From Amyelois transitella (Eukaryota > Arthropoda > Insecta > Lepidoptera > Pyralidae), in contig NC_083508.1 in assembly GCF_032362555.1 (NCBI RefSeq), positions 10,197,001 to 10,261,000 on the forward strand: a stretch of DNA of 64,000 nt. Direction: 5' to 3'. Both the position numbers and the translations under genes were made by a program. Shown in pieces: positions 1 to 12,100 of this stretch. The notes beneath the pieces are model-generated. The model was not told the DNA's origin and searched no databases. It worked only from the letters and a program-made list of their open reading frames with translations. Positions within the stretch are counted from its first letter, which is position 1. The number at the start of each line of letters is the position of its first letter.

Positions 1-164
1 ATCTCTACTCTATTTAGTTTGTGGTACTGACGTAGCTGCAGCTGACGGACGGTTGCGTGCGCTTGCGCAGCTTTTGTTTTTAGAAATTGTAAACAAATGT
101 GTTTGGTTTCTTTAATCCCCAGATTTTAAAGACTCAGTTATATTAAACCAGTGATTTTTCAAAA
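1..164 (+). promoter_or_regulatory. 5' flank and 5' UTR of the DONSON gene
   Basis: This stretch lies directly upstream of the DONSON start codon. It has a GC-richer block at about 30-75 with CpG dinucleotides, then AT-rich sequence up to the ATG. No TATA box stands out, which suits a broadly expressed replication gene. The exact transcription start cannot be placed. Confidence 0.35.
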
Positions 165-3100
165 ATGGAGCCTACCTCACCATGGAAGAAACCAAATGAG
201 GTGATGCAGTTACACAAGATGAAAAGGCGGAAAAAAGCGTTACAGGTGCGAATAATTCATTTCAGTATATTTTCTAACACCTCTATCAATCTAACATACA
301 TTATTTGATTGTATTACGAACATACCTTTTTGCCCAGTCAAATTTTACAGATACAAACACTTATTCATACTTCAGTGCGGTGTGGTTTCCGGCACCAATA
401 CAAAAAAAAATAGGACCACTTCATCTCTTTCCCATGGATGTTGTAAAATAGGCTAACAAACTTGGTATTATTTTTTAAGCGATGGGCTAGCAACCTGTCA
501 CTATTTCAACCTCGATTCTATCATTAAGCCAAATAGCTGAACGTGGCCATTCAGTCTTGTAAAGACTGTTGGCTCTGTCTACCCCGCAAGGGATATAGTC
601 GTGACCATATGTATGTATTCATACTTCCCGAAAACCCACTGTAATATGTTGTTAGGATGTTAATACTTGCCAATAAAACAGATGTCCTGTGTTGTAATGT
701 TTGATGATTCCTAAGTACCTAATGACTTAAAAAAAGATTACCAGTAGGAAATTTACACTTATGGATTGGAGAGAAACTGTACAAACAAAGCAGACAGATG
801 GTTTAATTTAACTATTTTTACACTTTTCCAACAGCTGGAGAGCTGTGATAAATATTTTTTTCTCAAAATCTTGAAATCATTTAAACTGGTTTTATTCTAA
901 AGACTGTTTCTTTAGGTTTGGGAATAAAGATACAAGAAATCTTGTAATATGAATGAATCCCAAAATACATTTGTAAAGTATTGTTTAAAGCAAAAGTAGA
1001 TATTCATTAGACATAATTTTTTTCACTTTGCTTTTATATTATCAGCAAAAAGACTTGACTGTGTAACTTTATATCAGTAACTAAAGTAGTGCCATTCTTT
1101 GTGGTTTCTTTCACTTTAATAGAATAAGACCGTTCTCTTTTTTCCATGGAGACTAAAAGTAAAAGGTGACTAAAAGAATACCACCACACAAGTGAAATGC
1201 ACTTACATTAAATGCAGCTTTTAACATGATTTGATGTGGGTTAGTTTCCCCTACAAAAGTCGTGTAGGTCACACAGGAATCGTTTTATGCAAAAATCTGA
1301 CTTATCCAGTCAATTATCATAGCAATGGTCAAAAGATGCACCCCAGAGTGTGAAGGATGTCACCGGAAACAACACCAGAATGAAGAAGATTTCAGTTCTT
1401 TAATAAGCAGCAAAGTCAAGCATTTATTTTGTGTTAGCTTGCCTTCAAACTTGTTGAATTGAAATAATGTCTTTTTTCAGGAACGCATGAGACAACCATT
1501 ACCCTCCACCAGTGAAGAAACAAAAGAGGGCAGAACTGAAATAGACTTAAATTTCTCCCGGCTCATAAATGGTGATAAAAGAAAAAATCCATTTTCTAAG
1601 TGAGTACAATTCTTTTAAGAGTACCTAGTTAGGTCCTAATGAGGTGAAAGTATGAAATCTTTTAATATAGTAGAAAAAGTAAAATTTTACTCCGTCAGCT
1701 TTTGTGTGTTCAGCTTTGTATCTAGTCTCTTTGTGAACAGAAGCTTAGTTTATTTGTTTATATTTACATACATACATACATATAGTCACGTCTATATCCC
1801 TTGGGGGGAATACAGAGCCAAAAGTCTTCAAAAGACTTTGTTCATGTTCAGCTTTTTGGTTGCTAGCCCATCACATAAAATAACTATACTTGAACCATAA
1901 ATATAATATTATTAAGTATATTCAGTTGGTTTTTGATTTTAAAACATTGACAGCCATGCCTATTTTGACTATAATTTTTTGTTTTGCTGAAACTGTTAAA
2001 TAATAAACAATATTGATTACAGAAATAATTCAAAAGACAAAAAGATGAAATTAGAAAGAGAATCCCCTCAAGACGAATCAAATGACAGAACATTGTTTGC
2101 TATACTGAATTTACCAGCAAAGGTGGAAAAACCAGTGCAAGATTTGGACACAGAGAAATTGTCCACATTCTCCAACTTGTTACAGAAGTTCACAGCAGAA
2201 CATTCTGTGGAGCCGGTAAGATTCTTAACACATAAACTTATAATATAACCTCTTAGTCTCTTGTTCACACTATGTTCAGAGAAATAGTGATAAACAAGCA
2301 ACCTATATCATATGGTCTTCATAAAATTTATAGTAAATACTTTGATTTTATAACCTTATACCTGAGACATAAAGTGTCAATCTTTAAAATATTTTGTAGT
2401 TTATATATTTTTATTTTAGAGATTGATACTTTATGGCAGTCACCTATGTTCTACCTTCTTGTTCAGCAAAATAATCTGTTTGTTATTTTTAGGAAATCAC
2501 AGAGAAGAAATACAAGCATTTACCCATTGACTGGGCATTAAAAACCAAAGTTAGATTAATGTCTCCTAAACCCTTTGCCTGGACTGCAAAGCTGAAAGCC
2601 AGTGAAGAGGCCTCAGGAACCACAGGGTAAGAATATACAATAGTAAAATGGCATTATAAATACATAAATATACATATATACGGGACAAATAACACTGATT
2701 GATTTAGCCTCGATGTAAGTGCGAGACTTGTGTTACGAGATACTAACTCAACGATACTATATCTTATAATAATAAATACTTACATAGATAAACATCCAAG
2801 ACCCAGACCAATCAGGAAAAGTTCTTTTGTCATCACGCCCTGACCGGGATTCGAACCCGGGACCTCCGATGTCACAGACAAGAGTACTACCGCTGCGCCA
2901 CAGAGGCCGTCATTTAAGTTAATCTTGCTTGTATAGTAAAATAACAAGTTTAAAGCATTCTCAAACGATAGCTGATATGAATTGATTTGCTTTGAAAGAT
3001 CAACTCTAATTCTTACACGAAATGCATGATTTGTTACTGACGTGATACAAGTTACATTCTTATATATAATCACATCCCTTGTGGAGTAGGCAGAGCAAAA

Positions 3101-6100
3101 AGTCTTGAAAAGACTAAAAGGCCACATTAACATACTTAATGCCTTATGGGGTGGACAAAGCGAAAAGTTTATGACCACCTTCAGCTCTATGGCTTTATTA
3201 CGAAATCGAGATTCAACTAGTGACAGGTTGCTAGCCTATTACCTTCAAGAAGAATCCTGTATATAATATTCTGTGCTTTCACTTGTCTTCTTACTACAGT
3301 CCACACACATTTAAAAAGATTTTCTCGTCTTTTCAACAGTTTCGTTCGTTGTCTTGACACTACCTCATCCCCAACCCTGGACACGTCTCCTCGGGCGTTA
3401 TTTCACCAGACATGCCTGTACTGGCAACACCCACACCTCCCCTGGCTGGACTTATATCCGAGGTCGTCGGGGAAGGTGGCTGCGACTAGCTTCATGGCGA
3501 CCAATGAGGAAGTGAAGCAGGCTTTGCTTAGGGAGTGGACAGAGAGTTTTAGGTCTCTGTTTCAGGTAAGAATATTTGTATTTCATTGTTATTAATAAAT
3601 TATGTTAACAACAGACGTGCCTGTTTTAAATGTCTATATTTTTTTACTTATTCTGTTTATTCGTTTTAACTTTATTCTACAAAATACAAAGCGGACTTAT
3701 CTACCAGGCAACCATTTTACTTCACAAAACAATATAATTATATTTAAAAAAGAAATATCTAAAATCCGTTTAGTAGTTTTATCGTGAAAGAGTAAGAAAC
3801 AAATGTTAGTAGTATTTGCGAAATGAATATAATCGACTTAGCTGTTCAAAAACTCAATTATTGCATCTCATGTGTTATACATATAGAGTATTCCTTCATG
3901 TATGTAGCAATAGGTATTCATCTTGATGATATTGTAAAAAAAATGATTTTTCTATAACATGAACATTTTACAGTTATTACGCGCACTACACTGCCCGTAC
4001 TTCTACGTGTGCGCGAACACGTTCACGTGCCTGTTCCGCGCGGCCGGCCTGTGCGGGGACTCGCAGCCCTGCGCGCTCGTCGCGCCCACCACCAGGGGCT
4101 TCCGGCAGACTCTCAGGCAGGAAGGTCAGTCTCCCTCGCACACTCCCTCCCTCCCTCTCTCTCATGTCAAGATACAGCCCTAGTCAACCTTTGATTACAA
4201 TAAAAATAGCACAATCAAATAAACCTCTCTTTTTAACCGCCGTCAAAAAAAGGGAATCGCTGTCACGATGTTGATGTGGTTTTCAGGGAAGTGTTTGTTA
4301 CATTTAAAAAAAGTTTATAGAAATTTAACTTCCAAATAGGTGGATATCGATTAGGGGTGGGTTCTCTTTTTACAAAAGTTATACTTATTCTGAAATATGG
4401 TTACATATTTTGTTGTACAAGATAATATAGGTAGATAGTTAATGTTTAGTTTACAGAACATAGCAACATTTTTGAGGATGGCTTCAAACCTTTGGTCCAC
4501 TAAAGACAATGAGTTAGAGCTCAATCAATGCCATAAGTCTATTTTAGCAAGTCTTGTAAGAAAGTTTATCTAAGTGAGCTCCTTTTTTCACAGACGTGGA
4601 ATTCACAATGCCCTTACGGCCAGACAATAAAAAAAAACTGAACACGTCGGAGGAGGAACGCAGGAACTCTTCCTTCGACAGTTGCTACGATACAATGGAT
4701 GAAAAGACGCAGGACAAAGAGAACGAGGGTTCTGGAGACGAGGACCCCGACCAGTTTCTGTCGCAGCTCGGACTGGAGACAGACCTTTTGAAGAAGATCA
4801 ATAATACACAGGTAGGTCAGGTTACAGGTTTATTGTGCAACTTCGTGTTATACCTTGTCCAGTGCCGCTGCTGTGACGTTCTATGCATGTTATGTTATGT
4901 TTCGTGAAAATCAGGTTTTGAATACGTCGTTAACCCTTTGACCGCCGTGGACACCTTTAGGCGTCCAGCGGAAACTGTCTTGAGACGCCGACGACTTCTT
5001 AAGTAGCCGAGATTCGTATCACATTCAAACAAAAAAAAACTTTACTTTAATACTAATCTTATTGAAATAATATCGATAGGTAGCTTGATTATTCGTCAAA
5101 CTTTGGTTTAACCGAGGCGGAATGAAGAAAAAATATAAAAACACCCATTTAAAGCTTAATTTACAATTACCTAAAATTTAATGAAAATACACTATCAAGT
5201 AGCGCCAACGACACCTTTAAGTGTCGCGTAGTGACGGGAAATTGTAGTTTTTTTACAAGTACCTACATTTAATGTTCCTTATGTTATTGTAGTGGGTATT
5301 CATTGAAGCATGTTTCTATTGCTCTCAGTTATATGAGATCTGAACTAGTCGTAGTACTGTCATTGCCTAAATATGGAAGAAGAGAGGCCATCTTCGCCGT
5401 CGATATTATTCGGATTCTCAAGTCGTAAAAGAAAGTATAGAGAAACAGAAAATTCTAATAATAAGCAGACACAAACAGAATACACTATTACAGACACTAT
5501 GGTGTACAGAAAAACTACAAAAGAAGGAAATATTTCTTATTCTACTCGTCATTTGCCCGATGTTAATTTCGACGATAGAAGACCGTCCGATAAAAGGAAT
5601 GAAGACTTTGCAAGGTTGGTGGCTTTTGAATTAGAGCGTTTGCCGGAAAACAAACGTTCAAATGCATATCCGCAAATTTTAAATCTTATAAGATTGTTGA
5701 GAGGGGACCCAGATTTGGACCAAGTCATAGAATTTGTACCAATCCAAAGTGAAAGTGAAGGAGAAGAAACGGAAGAAGAACAATCAATACCACTCAATAT
5801 AGCTCTGTAATAATTGTTAATCGTCGGTAATAAATAAATATTAATGTTGTTGAAGTTTCGTATACAAGAGTGTTTTATATATAATAATAAATAATAATAT
5901 ATTAATTTCCTAAACCTCTAAATATTTAGCATCATAAATAATTATTAAGTAACGAAATTATTCATCTTTTTCGTAAAATCTCAATATTATAATTATATAC
6001 CTTCATTTTATCGATAAAAATTACGGACGTTTCTAGATAATTTTACAATTAACGTCCCCTATACGCCACGGACACCTTTAGGCGCCCGCTTGTGACGTCA

Positions 6101-9100
6101 GAAGCGAAAGCAATTTATCGACTAGTGCTTGCAAGATGTGGGTAGAAAAATAAATAAAATATATCGAAATACCCGTGAATCATTTGTTGGTTTATATTCA
6201 TATTGTATGTAGCATTTCCTGTGGATAAAATTAACTTTACGATGGAAAATGACGATCTTATTGCAATTCTGGAAGGAGTGGAGAATGTCGAACAATTTAT
6301 TGCTATTTCTGATGAAGATTCAGATCTATCAGATTTTGAGGTAAGTTTCAGTAATTACTTACACTCGTATTCATAAAACTTGTCAAATGTTTAATAAGCC
6401 TTCTTTAGCTAAAGTATGTTTTGTCCTTACCTCACATTTAAAAATTTTACGTTGAAAGAAAGTGACAAAACGTACTTTAGTTAAAATAGGCTTATTAAAC
6501 GTTTGATAATTTTATTGAATAAGGAGGTTATAAATTAATAGCTACATATATGACTATTACTTTTTTCATTATACCTACTTAATGTAGAAGTGTTTTTTAG
6601 GACCCGACTACTGAGGAAAGTCAAAACATTTCTGCTGGAGAATATAGTTTTCAATGGTCGTCCGAAGCCTTCGAAATTAAAAACGAGCCGTTTGATGATT
6701 TTTTAGCGGTATTTCGCCGTCAATGATTTCGTCGGTCTCATCAGAATTGGATATTTAGATAAAATTACACTACTAAGTAGGTAATCGGAATTTACCGCTA
6801 TCATAATTTTATCGTGCTCGTGGACAACACTATCGATTTAATAAATTATCTCCGAAAAGATACACCACTGACGCCACGGACGACTAAAGGAGTCGCCTAG
6901 TGATGTGAAAAATCGATGTCATTGAAATCATTTAAAAGGTTTTTTTATGTGTTTATATATTTGAATTGCATTATTTTTGGTTAAAATCAAGTAATATGTA
7001 TTGTTTGATGTTTATGTGTGGTAACGGGAAAAATTAAACAAGGAATAAATAAGGTTCGTTTTTTTTTTAATATTTTTTCGATAACTATTTACCCAACCCT
7101 ATCCTCAAAGTGCCGCCGTTTTCGCAAAAAGTACCCGTGGCGTCGGTGACACGTTTGTCGGTTTTGCTTATGGCGGTCAAAGGGTTAAAATATCCAGATT
7201 GATAATCCCATTTATCGTCATCGTCACCTAAATATGCCATTCAATGTTACAAATGTTTTCCCTTTATTTCACATAAAAACATTTCGTAATTTTTTATGAA
7301 AGCGCAAGAATTTCTAATCATAAAAACGTCTCCCGCAGGCGCGCATAACCCACAACGCGGAGAGCAGCGTGGACAGCGCCGCGGAGTCGCTGGTCCTCGT
7401 GCGGGGGGCGGACGCTCAGGCGTTCTTCAACTTCCTGCTCAACTGCAAGTCTCTAGTGAGCCCCACCGGCCCCACGGCGGGGGTGCCGCCCACGCTGCTC
7501 GCGCCCACCGCCTTCCACGGCGGCACGCTGCAGTCGCTCAAGGTGAGTATACACAGGCGCTGCTCGACAAATGCTGAGAGGCCAAATGACCCCCCCATTT
7601 TGGTACAAAAGTTGTTATTGGTTAATGTTTCTGTTCTATATATGTATGTATACAAGGTGTAACGGAAAGGGGGTTATCATAAAAAGTGGGTGGATACTAT
7701 ACCTTAAATAGATTCTTCCTACTGCTACTGCTGGTCCTTATCACCATGTTCATAAATGCATGTCAATAAAATTTCGCAATAAAATGTATTTATTTAAATG
7801 TAAACAAACGTGGCAAATCACTATTGGGTCAACATCCCCAATTCAAAACAACACACACACTAAGACACTATCGATGTACACTAAAACACTAAACTCCTCA
7901 CTCGTCATTTTCTCCTGGTACCGTCGGCGACCTAAGTCGTAGGTAGCCGCTTTGTCGGCGCCGTCAAAGAGATCGCGGCAAGGCGGCGAACGTTTGACGA
8001 AGATTCTAAAACAAACAAATAAGACTCGTTTACTTAATCAATAAGAATCATTTTGCTTTGACAGAGGTACGTCGTTTAAGACATTCAATCGATTTGAAAA
8101 TATTCGCATGAAATGCAAAAGAAATAATAATTACCTACATACATAAAACCACGACTTTTTCCCGGAGGGATAGACAGAGACTACATTTTTCCACGATCTC
8201 TGCATAAGTACTTCCTTCGCTTCATCCACATTCATAACTCTTCATGCAAGCTAATAAATAATTACCTACATTACAAAATAAATTGGTAACTAAGTCAAAG
8301 AAAGATTGAAAACCTACATACCTTTCAAAGGGTTCAAAACGTCGACCTCCTTCTTGGATGCACAAGTCAGCTCTCCGGTAAATGGAAACCCAGACATTGC
8401 GAAGCATTCCTGGCGTTACAGTATCGCATGCGGTTTGATGCGGGCAACCATTTCTTCGCTCGAAGGGGAATCCGACGCATACACTTTATTTTTAATGTAT
8501 CCCCAGAAAAAAAGTCAAGTGGTGTGAGTTCTGGAGACCGCGGAGGCAATGCGATACGTCCTCCTCGTCCAATCCATTCCGGGAACCGGGCATTGAGGTG
8601 GCTGCGCTCATCACGAGCGAAGTGAGCTGGAGCGCCACCATGTTGGAATATTAGGTTGTTTTCCATCACGATATCCACGTAACTTCTCACTGGCATTACT
8701 GTTCCTCATTTAAGTAATTTTCTAGGAAATTTAGGCTGTTAGGCAAAAAATATGGTTCAACGACAACATCTCCGACTATTCCAGCATCCAGCCAACACAT
8801 TTATCCGCCACTGGTACTGGAAAGATGACTCCGTAAAAACATGTGGATTGGTAGCTAGGTATGCGACCAATAATGTTCATTGTAGTCGTAATAATATTCT
8901 GAATTACTCAAAGAAATCACGAAAGAGAACACGTGTACGAAAAAGTCAAAACACAAACAATGTTGTCACCAGTGCTGCCAGATCAAAATTCCGATTGAGC
9001 GCTGTAAGATGTAAAAAAGCGCTCGATTTCTTGGAAATTGTGCTTTAAAAAAGCGCTAGATATCGCGCTAAAAGAACAATTTTTCTTGAATGAAATAAAG

Positions 9101-12100
9101 CAAACAAACAAAAAAACACTCTATTAGGCTTTAAAATAACTGATGCTGATAGAGCCATAGAGTTTTTTAATATGTCATGATGTAAATTAAAAAAAACACC
9201 AGATTATCCGCTAGGTGCCATAATTCTGTAAAGCGCACCAAACACATAAAAAAGCGCTAGATCTAGCGCCCAAAGCGTTAAAATGGCAGCACTGGTTGTC
9301 ACGCAAACGGATAGCGAACGACTGATTGACTTCTCAAATAATTGTACATTTCCGCTTCCCGATTCTGGCATCCTAGTACAGGGGAGACACGGGCAAAGTC
9401 GACCACGGTCACGTTAACCGGCTATTTTTGTAAACAAAGGTGAAATAAAATTATTTTAGTACAAATATGTTTTGTCCCTTTGATTCAATATCTTATTAAT
9501 TTTACCATAATAAACGGGTTAAAAACAGTATTATTTGATTTCAAAATTTTACCATACTTACTACCACTCTTACCAATAGGAAAAAGTGGCATGTACAAAA
9601 CGTGTTTCCTAGGTTGACTAAATGTTGACAACTTTTTTATGAATGTGGCGATAAAATTAAACAAAGTAAAAGTTTACTAATCACAAACGTAAATAATCAG
9701 GTGGGATCATCATTTTACCCTCACTTACCCTAAAGCGGAAGAAAGGATACGTGTACATCACCTGTCTCGCGGCGTAGCGCCATTGGGCGGCGCTTAGTGT
9801 ACTAGACAGTGAACCCATTGACTGCGCACACACACACTCTCAAATTTGAATATTGACCTTGAATTAGTCGAATTTAAGAACGAGAGACAAGTACTCTATC
9901 TAGTCTTGCCTTCTCGTTTTGGTAAATTAGGGGCCCGTTTTGATTTATTTTTAAGTAGATAAATTAAACCTCTTGCGTATCCATGAAATCCTGGTAGCTA
10001 AATGATTAATTCCTTTATTTTATTCGGAGATGTTTTTACCCATGATGCAAATAAGAGCAGTGTTGTTGATGCAGATGACGCAGAGAGACTGCCGTCTGAC
10101 GTCCGCAAGGATCAGAGACTTAAAAGAAAACATGTTTCCCTTCACGAACATTTCTTTCTTCCCGGACTTTTAACAACCTATGTAAACGTCATTTAAGTAC
10201 TAGATCATTAGTAATAGTTTTATTAATTTATGACGATATTCGTTAATCGGCTTCTTAAAATATGAAAAAGAATTTCGTTCGTAATAGAAAATTTCTTAAA
10301 ATATCCGGAACCATTTTAATACATTATTAATCGACCTTGCTCTTTGCTCCTTGCAAAGAAAAGTCACGCCTATTTCAGGGTTCATTTGGAAAATTTTAGT
10401 TAAAACCAACAACAATAGTTTGCTCGGATTTTGTGATTCAATAATAGTTTGATTATTTCTCTTTTTAATTATTATTTCTTTAAAAAATATTTCTTTCATA
10501 TTTAAGTTTTTCATAATGTTACAAACACGTTCTCTGGTAACTACTACATTGATATTATTCAGTACGCTTAGTTCGTTGTTTTACTTTTACTTTATTACTG
10601 TAAAAACGCCAGTCCGGTATTTTAGTTGCTACAATTAATCTGCTAAAATAATTGATGAGAAACTGTTAGTCAGTTTTCTTTTTTGCCATGAGATTGAAGA
10701 GTCATATGAAACACTGATATTCAAACAGCCTTCAGTGTAAAGTTGTAATTTTAATGAGATAAAGTAAAAAATCAAGTTTCGCAGGTGGGACTCGTCAGCT
10801 AAATAGTAAAAAGTAAAGAAAAAAGCAGGAACACTTAGTTAAGAAAAACAAAAAAAAAAAGATATCCGGAACCCTGGCTCTAAAATACTATTTTAAAGTA
10901 CCAGGAGTACAGACGGGCGGCGTCGACATTAGGCCAGCGGGCCAATGCGTGTGATCGTTAAGATGCTATTGACCTCACAGCTGTTTACTGCTGTAGTGTT
11001 GTGCAAGTATTAATAAAATAACATAAAATAAAATAAAATCGGCTGTAAAAAATAAAAATTTCAAAATAAAAAATTTACTTTTAGGGTTTTGCGTGGCACC
11101 AGGCTGTTTGTTACCGGTAACTCGTTTGGTGTACTCAAGATGATAACCCCCTTTCCGTTACACATTGTATATTCTAATGTGCCAAATATTTTTTTTTCTG
11201 TCTTTCTTAACGACAAGGAAAAAAGGGATAGTCTTATTATTTTGGTTCCTCGTGCGCTTTAAGAGTTCAACTATTGTCAGATATCTCCAAAGGACATTGA
11301 TCTTTAACCTTTTAAGCGCTTGGCTAAATATCAATTGTCGTGCCCCTAGCGCGCCGCTACAAATCGATAAAATAATACCTACAATAAATAAGGAGGAGTA
11401 ATCGTTGTATCGATAAAAAAAAGTCAAAAAGTTTTTTATGTTTTTATTTAAAATCAGCCTTCTTGTATCACAATCATTCATCTTTAAGGTGAAAGCTTAT
11501 CTCTAAGTGAAAATTAGTAAAATTTCCGAAATCTAACTTATTTTGACTAATTCTTTGTGAGATTCTAATTCGTTTGAATGATGACGTAGGCAGCCGGTCG
11601 TATTTATGCGACAGCCGCGCTGGACTAACTAGAGAAATGTGTTGCAAGCATAGCCGTCTAGGGATGGGAACTAACGTCAAATGTTGGCGTTATACAAAGA
11701 TTCTGAGGGATACTTTTCTTATGAATAATAAGGGAAAAAAATAGTAACACAAGACAATATGTTAACATACATACATACATACATACAATCACGTCTATAT
11801 CCCTTGCGGGGTAGACAGAGCCTACAGTCTTGTAAAGACTGATAGGCCACGTTCAGCTATTTGGCTTTAAGATAGGATTGAGATTCAAATAGTGACAGGT
11901 TGCTAGCCCATCGCCTAAAAGGAGAATCCCAAGTTTATAAGCCTACCCCTTAGTCGGCTTTTACGACATCCATGGGAAAGAGATGGAGTGGTCCTATTCT
12001 TTTTTGTATTGGTGCCGGAAACCACACGGCACAATATGTTAAATTTAACTTTATTTCGTATGACACTGTTTATTTCATGCTGAATGATGCATTATACCTG

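Larger units (their letters stand above)
4934..7184 (+). mobile_element. TTAA-flanked piggyBac-like element without transposase core, carrying two small genes
   Basis: The element is bounded by TTAA at 4930-4933 and 7185-7188. It has perfect 13-bp terminal inverted repeats, CCCTTTGACCGCC at the left and its complement at the right. TTAA target duplication with CCC-type termini is the known signature of piggyBac elements. Inside are two intact small reading frames (5373-5810 and 6242-6726) and five copies of a quasi-palindromic motif related to CCACGGACACCTTTAGGCG, near 4943, 5201, 6064, 6868 and 7110. No DDE transposase domain is visible, so movement would need a transposase supplied elsewhere. 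It sits in DONSON intron 7 in the gene's own orientation. Confidence 0.85.
7653..11167. mobile_element. Degenerate Tc1/mariner-like element with nested insertions
   Basis: Inverted ends begin CAAGGTGTAACGGAAAGGG at 7653 and close with the complement, CCGTTACACATTG, at 11167; the repeats continue inward to about 7680. TA dinucleotides flank both sides (7651-7652 and 11168-11169), as expected for Tc1/mariner elements. The interior holds a broken minus-strand transposase (about 8315-8870), a SINE with its own target duplication and a hAT-type MITE. About 9303-11140 shows nothing else I recognise. The whole lies in DONSON intron 8. Confidence 0.75.

Noticed and set aside
2838-2910. Possible tRNA gene on the minus strand
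   Set aside because: A and B boxes are present, but the acceptor stem does not close and a SINE body follows; the same holds for 39478-39545, 14566 and 44291.
2780-3178. A 132-codon minus-strand open frame
   Set aside because: Most of it is read from a tRNA-derived SINE and a SINE-A copy; no protein family features.
8306-8625. Plus-strand frames in the Tc1/mariner-like element
   Set aside because: They are antisense to the recognisable transposase remnant.
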